Below are positions 17,025 to 25,755 of a DNA stretch of 64,000 bases, in pieces. Location of the stretch: NCBI GenBank assembly GCA_963738185.1, contig CAVTVA010000003.1, positions 2,790,001 to 2,854,000 on the forward strand, written 5' to 3'. Position 1 is the stretch's first letter. The number at the start of each line of letters is the position of its first letter. The DNA comes from AP-15 sp963738185 (GTDB lineage: Bacteria; Pseudomonadota; Alphaproteobacteria; ATCC43930; CGMCC-115725). The position numbers were made by a program, and so were the translations under genes. The notes below the pieces were generated by a model that saw only the letters and a list, made by a program, of their open reading frames with translations, was not told the DNA's origin and did not search any database.

Positions 17025-19164
17025 CAAACGGACCTGGTATCGCACGATGCACATTCGGCGACTGCCGCACCGGTCGCTTGCTAACTCGAGGCTCGGCGCC
17101 CCGTCCGAGACTAGCCCGCCGCTGGTATTCTGTCGGCAGACCGGTTTGGTGCATCCGATTTCCTGTGACGATGAGACGGAGCCATGGCCGTCTGATAGGC
17201 CATTGGTGACGGTCGTCATTCCGAGCTTCAACTATGGGCGATTTGTGATCGCCGCGGTTAATTCGGTGTTGTCGCAGACCTTCGCAAATCTAGAGGTAAT
17301 CGTCGTCGAGGGCGGATCGACCGACGCGGACTCGCGCCGCATCACACTCACTCTCGACCGCCCGCGCACCCGCGTCATTGCCCAGGACGAGCCACATCTG
17401 ACAGGAGCCAACCGCAATTTTGGGATCTGTCGCGCACGCGGCAAATATGTCTGCTGCCTCGATGCGGACGATATGCTGGCGCCCACCTATATCGAGAAGG
17501 CGGTGTTCCTGCTTGAGGCCTGCGGCTGCGATGTGGTCTCGACCGCGACGCAGCTCTTCGGCGAGAGTAGCGAGCGTGTCGGCATCCTGGAGGCGCCGGA
17601 TCTCGCCGATATGCTCGAGGGGAACCATGTCCTGACTTGCGCCGTGTTCCGGCGCAGCCTATGGCGGCAGGCGGGCGGCTATCGCGACACGGACCCGACC
17701 CTGACCGGATATGTTTTTGAAGATTGGATGTTTTGGCTTCGGCTGGCGGCGCTGGGCGCTCGCATGCGCAACATTTGCCGGGAACATCTATTCCTCTACC
17801 GCCGTCACGGCCCAGGCCTGAGCACCAAGGCACTGCCCGAGCCGGTCCAACGCGCCTTGGTCCGCCAGGCGAACGCCGATCTCATTGGGCCGGAAACGAT
17901 CGCCCGCTCCGGCAGCAGTCCGCCGACGCCGTATCGACCGGCAGAGCCGTTGCGGAACATCGCAATCACTGCGCCCGGGGTGGCCCCCCGTCGGCCGGTG
18001 CTGTTGCTCGCATTGCCATTCCTGATCCTGGGTGGCGCGGAACGGTTGCTCAGCCGCGTCGTCGGTTACTTGTCCGGGCTAGGGTGGCGCGTGGTGGTCG
18101 TTACATCGCTCGATGCCGGGGGTGAGAACGGCGACACTACACATTGGTTTGAACCGGCGACGGCTGAAATTTACCATCTGCCGCGCTTTCTCGAACAGGA
18201 CCAGTGGCGTGATTTCGCTCGCCATCTGATGTGTTCCCGATCAGTCGACGTTCTTTGGATTGCCGGCAGCGCATTTTTTTACCATTTGCTGCCGGAGCTG
18301 CGCGCCGAGTTTCCTCGATTAGCGGTGGCGGATCTGCTGTTCAACACGGTGGGCCACACCCTAAATCACCGCAGTAACGCGCAGCTGATCGACCTGACCT
18401 TTGTCGAGAACCGGGAGGTGTTTCATCATCTCCAAGATGAAGGCGAGCTGGACGATCGAATTGCGCTTGTTCCGAGCGGCATCGACCTAGATGCGTACCG
18501 ACCGGGTCCGCGCGATGCGGCAGTAACGAAAGCCCTCGGGGCAGCGCCGGAGGAGTTGATCGTCGGCTATTGCGGCCGATGGTCGCCGGAAAAGGACCCA
18601 TTGGCGTTCGTCGAGATAGCTCGGCGCTCGCTGGCGGCGCGTTTGAAGACGCGTTTTGCTATGACCGGAGCGGGCCCGCTGTGCGGCGCCATTGTCGAAG
18701 CTGTCCGTGATGCGGTGATGCCGCAGGGAGGATTTCACTTGCGCGGTGAGGTCGAGGACATCTCACCGTGGTTGCGGTCCTGCGACGTTCTGGTGGTCCC
18801 GTCGAGGCTCGATGGCCGCCCCATGGTGGTTTTGGAGGCGCTGGCGCTAGGAGTGCCCGTATTGGCCTCGCGGGTCGGCGCGCTTCCCGAACTAATCGAA
18901 GACGGCGTCAATGGCTTCCTGCAAACACCAGGAGACGTGGACGGCTTTGTCGGCCGCCTGTCCCAGTTCGCAGACGATCGGCCGTTGCTGGCACGCATGA
19001 AGGCTGCGGCCCGCCGACATGCCGAACAGCATTTCAGCGAAGCGACGATGCTAATGAGTTATGAGAGCCGGCTGCGCGGATTGGCGGAGTCCGCGCGCGG
19101 GACGGCGGCGGGTGGCGGCCAGGGCTTGCGCCGCGCCGAGCAGGATCCGGTCGAAATCGCCTAG
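16972..19164 (+). CDS. Bifunctional glycosyltransferase, GT2 plus GT4 (copy 2)
   Basis: This 730-residue paralogue of the protein at 13387-15585 has the same two domains. GT2 begins with LVTVVIPSFNYGRFVIAAVN and has CLDADDMLAPTYIEKAVFLL and FEDWMFWLRLAALG. GT4 begins with LLLALPFLILGGAERLLSRV and has VGYCGRWSPEKDPLAF, PSRLDGRPMVVLEALALG and VGALPELIEDGVNGFL. The shared linker sequence (GDTT-HWFEPAT-EIYHLPRFL) is also conserved between the copies, so the fusion came before the duplication. The N-terminal 80 residues differ from copy 1. The ATG at 16972 lies inside the methyltransferase gene; the ATG at 17047 would avoid overlap and is equally possible. The C-terminus has a glycine/alanine-rich tail. 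Confidence 0.9.
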   Translation: MRNSAESWRQTRQEQRADKRTWYRTMHIRRLPHRSLANSRLGAPSETSPPLVFCRQTGLVHPISCDDETEPWPSDRPLVTVVIPSFNYGRFVIAAVNSVLSQTFANLEVIVVEGGSTDADSRRITLTLDRPRTRVIAQDEPHLTGANRNFGICRARGKYVCCLDADDMLAPTYIEKAVFLLEACGCDVVSTATQLFGESSERVGILEAPDLADMLEGNHVLTCAVFRRSLWRQAGGYRDTDPTLTGYVFEDWMFWLRLAALGARMRNICREHLFLYRRHGPGLSTKALPEPVQRALVRQANADLIGPETIARSGSSPPTPYRPAEPLRNIAITAPGVAPRRPVLLLALPFLILGGAERLLSRVVGYLSGLGWRVVVVTSLDAGGENGDTTHWFEPATAEIYHLPRFLEQDQWRDFARHLMCSRSVDVLWIAGSAFFYHLLPELRAEFPRLAVADLLFNTVGHTLNHRSNAQLIDLTFVENREVFHHLQDEGELDDRIALVPSGIDLDAYRPGPRDAAVTKALGAAPEELIVGYCGRWSPEKDPLAFVEIARRSLAARLKTRFAMTGAGPLCGAIVEAVRDAVMPQGGFHLRGEVEDISPWLRSCDVLVVPSRLDGRPMVVLEALALGVPVLASRVGALPELIEDGVNGFLQTPGDVDGFVGRLSQFADDRPLLARMKAAARRHAEQHFSEATMLMSYESRLRGLAESARGTAAGGGQGLRRAEQDPVEIA

Positions 19165-19210
19165 CGCGGGAAGGCGGGCCTCGCGGTCGGACCGGCCGAT
19201 CACCGCGCCC

Positions 19211-20806
19211 TCAGCTCCCCGCCGCGCACGCAGTCCTATGATTGCGGTGCGCGGTTTGCTGCAGATTTGATCCGAACATTACCGCGTCGAGGTCGATGAG
19301 CCGGCTTTCGGGCGAGGCGGGAGAGGTGCCGCGCGGCAGGACCTCCATAGGCAAGTTGGCAAGAGGCGATCGATGGCTCGACAGGATCAGCCACGCCATC
19401 GCCGGCGTCACCCACGCCTCGCTATTAGAAAGCACGCCAAATTCATCGTATCGGCCGAATTCGCCCAAGCTCCAGCGGTCCGCCTTGTAAAAGTCTAATT
19501 TTTTGATATCGCAATGCGACGAGTTCCCAAGATTTACCAGCTCTCGGTCGAACAATCGATATTCAATGCTCTGGGGCAGGACAAAATATAAGACCACGTT
19601 TCGGCTCGCGCCGACCGCGCAGACGGCAACGACAGCTCCCATGACGGCAGGAAGCCATGCCGTCTTGCCGAAAGCGCGCAACCAGCCGACGAGCCCCAAC
19701 GTCGTGTAGACGAGCAGAAGGCTGGTCAATGCGACCTGCGTTCGATAGCTGGCCCAGTTCTCCGAGACCAGCAAATTCGGCAAATAGGTTGCCGGCACAA
19801 GAGCTGCCGCGATCAGGACACGCGAGATTCGTTCTTTCGCCCCGCCGGGCCAGTATAGCCAAAGTCCGACAGCCGCAAAAATCGCCACAGCGCCGGCAAC
19901 GACTGCCGAGGGTCGAAGGAAAATTAGATTGAGCGCATCGGGCAGCGGCTCCGAGACAAACCAGATCAATTTTGTCCAAAGATCTCGCGCGAGCTCTGTG
20001 CGAGCGAGCACGGCGCCCGAATTCCAAAAGAGATGAGGAAGCACCTTGGCCAAGGCGAAATCAATAGCCAGCGCAGCTGCCATTACCCCAATCGCAACAG
20101 CGATGGTGCGCCATTTGACTGGGGCAGTGCCACCGATAAAGCTTATCGCGGCAAACACCCAAAAAAACATCGCGGCAGGTTGATATATAGAAAGTGAAGC
20201 GCTAAGAAGCGCTACGGCCATGATCGGCCGTGACCACGGCATCGGTTGTGCACCCGCCGGTGGCCAATCGAGCACGGCGAAGGCCAGACCACCAAGCAGC
20301 GCGGCAAGCGGAAAGAACGCTGCGATCGCCCAAGCCGCATAGACCTGAAAGGCCGGCATTAGGCCCAATAATATTGGCAGGCCAAGGCTTACCGTGCGTG
20401 GCAGGCGAGCGTGGGCGAGATGAACCTGGGAAGCCACCGCGAGAAGCGCTATTCCCAGAACTGCTACCGCTCGAAGGATGCTTAAGCCTGCTAAACCGTG
20501 GATCAGGGGCAGCGCCAATCGCTCGATCAGCGCGAAGAGCGGCCTGCCGTAGGCGGTCGACAGTTGGGCCAGGTACTGGCCGTGGTGCTGCATCGACTGC
20601 GCCAGGACTGTATAGTCATCCAAAAATCCGTACGATGCGACTATAACCGGTAAGTATACTGCGCTAACAATCACCAGATAGGCGACAAACACCCCAGCAA
20701 CACGATCGAGCCCAGGGTAAAAATGCCGAGCGGTGACCTTGCTGCCCAAGCGTTCGTCGGCATCAAATTGGATCAAAGCCGTCTCCCTTACTTCCATCGT
20801 AAACAT
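19211..20806 (-). CDS. Polytopic membrane protein, probable GT-C/GtrII-type glucosyltransferase
   Basis: This 531-residue integral membrane protein has about ten to twelve hydrophobic segments. After the first of them comes ASYGFLDDYTVLAQS, an acidic pair at the position where GT-C lipid-sugar glycosyltransferases such as GtrII carry catalytic aspartates. A hydrophilic C-terminal domain of about 110 residues follows the last membrane helix. Such enzymes decorate a polysaccharide on the periplasmic side using polyprenyl-phosphate sugars. The family assignment rests on overall shape and the DD motif only, so function is tentative. It is convergent with the GT gene ending at 19164. Start: Met at 20806, or the Met three codons later. 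Confidence 0.65.
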   Translation of the reverse strand: MFTMEVRETALIQFDADERLGSKVTARHFYPGLDRVAGVFVAYLVIVSAVYLPVIVASYGFLDDYTVLAQSMQHHGQYLAQLSTAYGRPLFALIERLALPLIHGLAGLSILRAVAVLGIALLAVASQVHLAHARLPRTVSLGLPILLGLMPAFQVYAAWAIAAFFPLAALLGGLAFAVLDWPPAGAQPMPWSRPIMAVALLSASLSIYQPAAMFFWVFAAISFIGGTAPVKWRTIAVAIGVMAAALAIDFALAKVLPHLFWNSGAVLARTELARDLWTKLIWFVSEPLPDALNLIFLRPSAVVAGAVAIFAAVGLWLYWPGGAKERISRVLIAAALVPATYLPNLLVSENWASYRTQVALTSLLLVYTTLGLVGWLRAFGKTAWLPAVMGAVVAVCAVGASRNVVLYFVLPQSIEYRLFDRELVNLGNSSHCDIKKLDFYKADRWSLGEFGRYDEFGVLSNSEAWVTPAMAWLILSSHRSPLANLPMEVLPRGTSPASPESRLIDLDAVMFGSNLQQTAHRNHRTACAAGS

Positions 20807-20963
20807 ATCTTGAGCCAGGAGACGCGTCAGCGCGGCGATGCCGAGACGCGATCATGGATTTTCCCAATGCGCGCATCAGCGGAAGGCGATGACCTGAGGC
20901 GCTGTGCATCGCGATTGTCCGGTCCGCACTACGTTGGTCCGGTCATCACGGATGCGAATTCGC

Positions 20964-21866
20964 TCAAAGCTGGGAGCCGCCTATCTCAATTCGCGACCGC
21001 TGCCGGCAGAGGAGCTCCGGCAGGATCCTCTCGAAATCGGGGAACTGCGGAGCGAGGCCGAGGCGCTCCAGCCGGCCGGTGTGACCGTACAGCACCGCCG
21101 GCTCTCCGGGGCGCAGGCGACGCGGATCGACCGCAATCGACACTGGCTTCCCGGCGAGCCGGATCATCTCATCAACCAACGCGCGTAACCGCCAGGCGCG
21201 GCCCGCGCAGACGTTCACCACTTGGCCGATGGCATCCGGCCGCATCGCCAGTCCGGCGACCAGCCGGGCGACCTCGCGCACATCGAGAAAATCGCGTTCG
21301 ATATCGAGGTTTCCCACATGGAGCGTGCCGCCCTCCGGGGGCATTGCCGCGATCTGCGCGGCAAAGCTCGCCAGTGCTAGGTGCGCCGGCATGCCGTGCC
21401 CGACCGGGTTCCACAACCGGGCCACGACAACCGGCAGCCCGGTAACGGCGCGCGCCGCGGCCATCAGGGTCTGCGCATATTTCGCGATGCCGTAATCGCT
21501 CAGCGGGTGACAGGGCTGATTCTCCGCGACCGGCACGCCATCGGCCGGCACCCTGCCATATTCTGCGGCCGAGCCGGCGAGGATAACGAGCGGCGGCGGC
21601 TTGCAGCGGGCAGCGGCATCCAAAAGACGCGCCGTCAGCACGAGATTGGCCTCGTAGAGCTGCGCCGGGTGTTCGGCACGGCTCAACCCCGCCATGTGAA
21701 AGACCACCGCAGGGGCAGCGCTGTGCAGGGCGGCCACCAAGCGCTCGGCGCGAACCGCTCCGTCGCCGCCCGGTGGAGCTGCGGCAACATCCCAGCGCTG
21801 CGTGCGCAAATGCGCACACAAATGGCTGCCGACAAAGCCGGTCGCCCCGCTGAGCAGCGCCTTCAC
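20964..21866 (-). CDS. NAD(P)-dependent sugar epimerase/reductase (RMD-like extended SDR)
   Basis: This extended short-chain dehydrogenase of 300 residues modifies a nucleotide sugar. The Rossmann motif is GATGFVGSH (residues 7-15); the catalytic region has SAAEYG and YGIAKY (Tyr-X3-Lys), then ARLWNPVGHGMP and ERDFLDVREVARL. The pattern is closest to GDP-6-deoxy-4-keto-mannose reductases and related 4,6-dehydratase partners, so it may complete synthesis of a deoxysugar begun by the dehydratase gene at 22593. It overlaps the upstream nucleotidyltransferase by four bases (ATGA). The precise sugar product is not readable from sequence. Confidence 0.85.
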   Translation of the reverse strand: MKALLSGATGFVGSHLCAHLRTQRWDVAAAPPGGDGAVRAERLVAALHSAAPAVVFHMAGLSRAEHPAQLYEANLVLTARLLDAAARCKPPPLVILAGSAAEYGRVPADGVPVAENQPCHPLSDYGIAKYAQTLMAAARAVTGLPVVVARLWNPVGHGMPAHLALASFAAQIAAMPPEGGTLHVGNLDIERDFLDVREVARLVAGLAMRPDAIGQVVNVCAGRAWRLRALVDEMIRLAGKPVSIAVDPRRLRPGEPAVLYGHTGRLERLGLAPQFPDFERILPELLCRQRSRIEIGGSQL

Positions 21867-22582
21867 GCCGGGGCGCCCAAAAACGCCTGCGGATCCTTCT
21901 CAAAAAGCTCCTGCGCGCGTGCGAAATCATCCGGCCGGCCGATGTCGAGCCAGAAGCAATCGTCGCGGAAGCAGTGCACCTCGCCGCCTGCCGACATCAG
22001 GCGCTGCAGCAGGTGGGGCATGTCGAGGTAAGTATCCGGCTCGATCAAATCACGCATCGGCGCGGCATTCAGCACGTAGATCCCCATGCTTACCAGGTGG
22101 GGATAGCTCGGCTTTTCTCGGTAGGCGGTCATCCGCATATGGCCATCGACCTCGACCAGCCCGAAATCGATCTTCACCTCGCGCGGATAGACACCCACTG
22201 TGGCGTCCGCGCGCCTTTCCCGATGGAAGCGGATCATCGCCGCGATATCCATCGTGGTCAGCAGATCGCCGTTGGTCATGACGAATTCGTCGCCGAGCTG
22301 GTCCAGCACCGCAGCGATCGGCCCGGCGGTGCCCAGCGGCTTGTCTTCGACGCTATAGCGCAGCGGCACGCCGATGCGCGAGCCGTTGCCAAAAAAGGCT
22401 TCGATCAGGTGCCGCAAATGATTGACGGCGAGATACACCTCGTCCACCCCGGCGCGGCCCAGCTGGCGCAACAGCAACTCGAGCACCGGCATGTCGCCAA
22501 GCGGCATCAAGGGTTTCGGCAAGATTGCGGAATAGGGATAGAGGCGTGATCCTTTCCCTCCCGCCATTACGATCGCCTTCAT
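21863..22582 (-). CDS. Sugar-1-phosphate nucleotidyltransferase
   Basis: This activates a sugar 1-phosphate with an NTP to give the nucleotide sugar used by the dehydratase and reductase next to it. The signature MKAIVMAGGKGSRLYPYS is at the very N-terminus, with PKPLMPLGDMPVLELLL next, the metal aspartate in FVMTNGDLL and the second acidic site at CFWLDIGRPDDFARA. It has 239 residues, a normal size for a RmlA/MPG-like catalytic domain without the C-terminal left-handed helix. The Met at 22582 was chosen because the signature starts there. It lies 10 bp after the dehydratase gene and overlaps the following gene by four bases, so the three form one operon. Confidence 0.9.
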   Translation of the reverse strand: MKAIVMAGGKGSRLYPYSAILPKPLMPLGDMPVLELLLRQLGRAGVDEVYLAVNHLRHLIEAFFGNGSRIGVPLRYSVEDKPLGTAGPIAAVLDQLGDEFVMTNGDLLTTMDIAAMIRFHRERRADATVGVYPREVKIDFGLVEVDGHMRMTAYREKPSYPHLVSMGIYVLNAAPMRDLIEPDTYLDMPHLLQRLMSAGGEVHCFRDDCFWLDIGRPDDFARAQELFEKDPQAFLGAPA

Positions 22583-22592
22583 CGTGGGCCTC

Positions 22593-23579
22593 TCAAACCG
22601 CATAGCCGGCTGTGCGATAGGTCGCACGATGCCGATCGATGAAGGCAATCGTCTGGCGCAACCCCTCGTCGAGCGAGGTGCGCGGCTCCCAGCCGAGCAG
22701 CAGGCGGGCCTTGCGGTTGTCGGACACCAGCTTGCGAACTTCGCTCGCGGCAGGGCGCACCCGGCGCGGATCGGAGCGCAGGGCCTTGTTAGTCCCGATC
22801 AGACTGAGGATGCGCGCCGCAACCGCGCCGATGCTGTGGGTCCCGCCGGTGCCGAGGTTGATCGTCTCCCCTTCGACGCCCGGCCGAATGGCAGCGCGAA
22901 TGAAGCCGTCGACAGTGTCGCCGACATAGGTCAGGTCGCGCTGCGGATCGAGCGAGCCGAGCGCAATCTCCTCGCGCTCGAGCGCCTGGGCGATGATGGT
23001 CGGTATCACCGCGCGCGCGCTCTGGCGCGGCCCAAAGGTGTTGAACGGGCGCAGCGTGACCACCGGCGTGCCGAACGAACGGTAATAGCTCTCGGCAAGC
23101 TTGTCCGCGCCGATCTTCGAGGCGGCGTAGGGTGACTGTCCTTGCAGCGGATGGGTCTCGTCCATCGGCTCTCGTTGGGCGGTGCCATACACTTCGGAAG
23201 TGCTGGTGTGCACCACGCGTCCGGTACCGAGGCGCCGCGCCGCCTCGAGCACATTGAGCGTCCCCTCCACATTGGTGCGGACATAGCTGCGTGGCGCGAG
23301 GTAGGAGTAGGGGATCCCGATCAGTGCCGCGAGGTGCAGAACAACGTCCACCCCTTCGACCGCGCGCGAGACAAAGTCGCCGTCCTCGATGTTCCCGGCC
23401 ACAATATCCAGCTGCTGCTGCTGCTCCGCCCTACTGAAGGCAAGATTGCCGATGCTGGAGCCCGAGTTATAATGCACCATTGCACGTACAATGGCGCCCT
23501 GCTCCAATAATTCTTCGACGAGATGACTGCCAATGAAGCCGGCGGCGCCGGTAACCAGAACTCGTTTGCCTGCAACCAT
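22593..23579 (-). CDS. NAD-dependent nucleotide-sugar 4,6-dehydratase (LegB/RmlB-like)
   Basis: This is an extended SDR of about 328 residues, first gene of the reverse-strand nucleotide-sugar operon. It has GAAGFIGSH for NAD, HLAALIGIPYSYLAPRSYV, the catalytic TSTSEVYG and YAASKIGAD (Tyr-X3-Lys), and RPFNTFGPRQSARAVIP, which recalls LegB-type dehydratases that form 4-keto-6-deoxy intermediates. It ends with SLDEGLRQTIAFIDRH. The start could also be the Met at 23597; neither has a clear ribosome-binding site, and the Met at 23579 places the Rossmann strand at the usual distance. The exact nucleotide sugar is not known. Confidence 0.87.
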   Translation of the reverse strand: MVAGKRVLVTGAAGFIGSHLVEELLEQGAIVRAMVHYNSGSSIGNLAFSRAEQQQQLDIVAGNIEDGDFVSRAVEGVDVVLHLAALIGIPYSYLAPRSYVRTNVEGTLNVLEAARRLGTGRVVHTSTSEVYGTAQREPMDETHPLQGQSPYAASKIGADKLAESYYRSFGTPVVTLRPFNTFGPRQSARAVIPTIIAQALEREEIALGSLDPQRDLTYVGDTVDGFIRAAIRPGVEGETINLGTGGTHSIGAVAARILSLIGTNKALRSDPRRVRPAASEVRKLVSDNRKARLLLGWEPRTSLDEGLRQTIAFIDRHRATYRTAGYAV

Positions 23580-23597
23580 GCTGCACCAAACTGGCAT

Positions 23598-23982
23598 TCA
23601 TATTTCGCTAATATTTTGAAACAATCGACGCGGCGGGGAGCGGTGACGGTTCTGGCAAGAGTAACCCGCGATCGCGCGGCCGTTCCAATCGGGAGCGGAT
23701 TACCACAGACACCTCTCGAGCGCGATACCATATTCGCCTCTGCCGATCGCGCCAGGCGATAGGCCCCACCCACCGACCGGATGGGGAGTGCGGTTGCGAG
23801 GACGCGGTTTCGGCCATACTACAAACAGGGTCCCGCAGCGGTTGCAGCAGCGTCCGGCGCCACGCTAGTATTGGCCGGCGCCCGAGCCGGAAATCGGGTT
23901 GTCGGCGTCCTCGAGGCCGGCGGGAACAGGGCGCCGGGGCAACGCGCGGAAAGGCTCGCGGATGGGTATCGGGTGTGGCGCC
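23598..23982. other. 385-bp gap between divergent genes
   Basis: This region separates the reverse-strand nucleotide-sugar operon from the forward serine hydrolase gene and must hold promoters for both. The first 40 bases, near 23598-23640, are AT-rich (ATTCATATTTCGCTAATATT) and are the likeliest promoter for the operon. No gene is convincing here; open frames have no start signal or motifs. Confidence 0.5.
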
Positions 23983-25755
23983 ATGCGATCGCTGGGTCGC
24001 GGGCTCGGGGGTGCTTGCGTGTTGCTGGTCATGGCGCAGTCCGGCCGAGCCGGCGAAGCGCAAATCGTGCAGAAGGCGGTCGACACCTTTGCCCGAGCCG
24101 CGCTGCAGCAGGGTGCGGCGGTCGGGATCGCGGTCGGCGTCGTCGATAAAGCCGGGGCCTTCTCGCAGACCTACACGTTCGGCTATGCCGACGTCGCCGG
24201 CAAAAAAGCCTTCGCGAAGGATTCGATTTTCGAGATTGCCTCGAACACCAAGGTGTTCACCACCAACCTGCTCGGCCAGGCGGTGTCCGAGGGAACCTTG
24301 CAGCTCGCCGATCCGCTCTCTCATTTCGCCAAGGAGCTGGGCACCCCCCAGCAGTTAGAGACTGGCGAGATCACCTTGGAAGAGCTCGGCGATTTCACCG
24401 CCGGTTTTCCGGACTATCCCCCGCTCTGCCCAAAGGACAAGAAAAAATGGCCGCCGGGCTGCCGTCCTTCGGCGCGCCCGACGATCGCCGATTATGGCGC
24501 CGACCGTTTCCTTGGTCTTTTCCGCAACAGCATCCCAATGGATTATGACGCGACGCCGCCAAAGCCGGCGATGGGCCTGCCCGCCCCCTATTTCTATTCC
24601 AACTACAGCACCGGCCTCCTAGGCCTGCTGCTCGGCACCGCCGCAGGAAAACCGGCAACTGACGCTTCGGTCGACGGCTGGTACAACGCGGTCGATCAGA
24701 AAATCCTGCGGCCGCTCGGCATGACCAGCACCTTTCTCGACGTGCCCGCGCAGGATGCCGGCCGCGTCGCCGGCGGTTATGCGCCGGCCATAGCGTCAGC
24801 GGAGGTAACCGGAGGCCGGATTACCGCGATCCAGGTTCTCGGCGGCGGCGATTCCTATTCGACCCGGCCGACCGTGACCATCGCCGGCGGCGGCGGCAAT
24901 GGCGCGACCGCCATCGCCAAAATCAAGAACCACTCGGTCGATGCGATCGATGTCGGCAGCGAGGGCAGCGGCTACATCGCCCCGGCGTCCCTCACGCTCA
25001 ACGGCGGCGGCTCGACCAAAATCGCCCGCGCGACGCCGATCGTGGTCGGCGATCGGGTGACCGCGATCGAAGTCCTGTCCGGCGGCGCCGGCTACCAGCA
25101 GGCTCCCAAGGTGACGATCAGCGGCGGCCACAAAGCCGTCTATCGCGACGCCAAGGCGATTGCCACGATCGCTAACGGGCGCGTGGTCTCGTTCACCTTG
25201 ACCGACCAGGGTGTAGGATATGTGCCGCCGCTGTCGGTAACCGTGGCTCCCGGCGATCCGCACAGCAACGTGGTGCCGATCTGGGCGCCAGCGGGTGCGC
25301 TGAAGTCAACGATCGCCGATATGACCCGGTTCGCGGCGGCCGCGCTGACCGAGGGCGCCGCGTCGCCTAACATTCCGGTTTCGCTGACCACCGGCTTCAA
25401 GATTGCCGAGATGCCCTATGCCTGCGCCGCGGCCGACCCAGACCTTAACAGCTGCAAAGACTGCCCCAACAACTGCGCGGCCACGAGCAACCGCTCGGGC
25501 CTCGCGTGGGCCATCCTGCCTGCCGACGATGCGGTCCCGGTCCCCCAGATCGTGACCAAGAATGGCGCGCTGCCGGGCTTCTCCAGCCAGATTTTCCTGA
25601 TGCCCTCACGGCAGCTGGCGGTTGTCGTCCTGGTCAACTCGGCATCGTCGGCAACCGGGCCGACCGGGCCGCTCGTCGGCGCGCCCGCCCAGGTTCTTGC
25701 TTTCAATATAGGCTATACATTGTCGAACACCCTTCCTTTGCGAGGCACGCAATGA
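23983..25755 (+). CDS. Secreted serine hydrolase (beta-lactamase family) with inserted repeat block
   Basis: This is a penicillin-binding-protein/class C beta-lactamase-like hydrolase of 590 residues. The signal peptide begins MRSLGRGLGGACVLLVMAQS, so it acts in the periplasm or outside the cell. The nucleophile motif is SNTK (Ser87, Lys90) and the second motif is YSN in FYSNYSTGLL. Between VAGGYAPA (about residue 268) and PIWAPAGALKSTIADMTRF (from about 431), where relatives have a short loop, there are about 150 extra residues. They form four imperfect repeats of 38-42 residues with the pattern G-(I/V)TAI-V-GG-GY-P-VTI-GG. After that the fold resumes, with a pair-of-cysteines segment CKDCPNNC. 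It overlaps the next gene by four bases. Confidence 0.85.
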   Translation: MRSLGRGLGGACVLLVMAQSGRAGEAQIVQKAVDTFARAALQQGAAVGIAVGVVDKAGAFSQTYTFGYADVAGKKAFAKDSIFEIASNTKVFTTNLLGQAVSEGTLQLADPLSHFAKELGTPQQLETGEITLEELGDFTAGFPDYPPLCPKDKKKWPPGCRPSARPTIADYGADRFLGLFRNSIPMDYDATPPKPAMGLPAPYFYSNYSTGLLGLLLGTAAGKPATDASVDGWYNAVDQKILRPLGMTSTFLDVPAQDAGRVAGGYAPAIASAEVTGGRITAIQVLGGGDSYSTRPTVTIAGGGGNGATAIAKIKNHSVDAIDVGSEGSGYIAPASLTLNGGGSTKIARATPIVVGDRVTAIEVLSGGAGYQQAPKVTISGGHKAVYRDAKAIATIANGRVVSFTLTDQGVGYVPPLSVTVAPGDPHSNVVPIWAPAGALKSTIADMTRFAAAALTEGAASPNIPVSLTTGFKIAEMPYACAAADPDLNSCKDCPNNCAATSNRSGLAWAILPADDAVPVPQIVTKNGALPGFSSQIFLMPSRQLAVVVLVNSASSATGPTGPLVGAPAQVLAFNIGYTLSNTLPLRGTQ

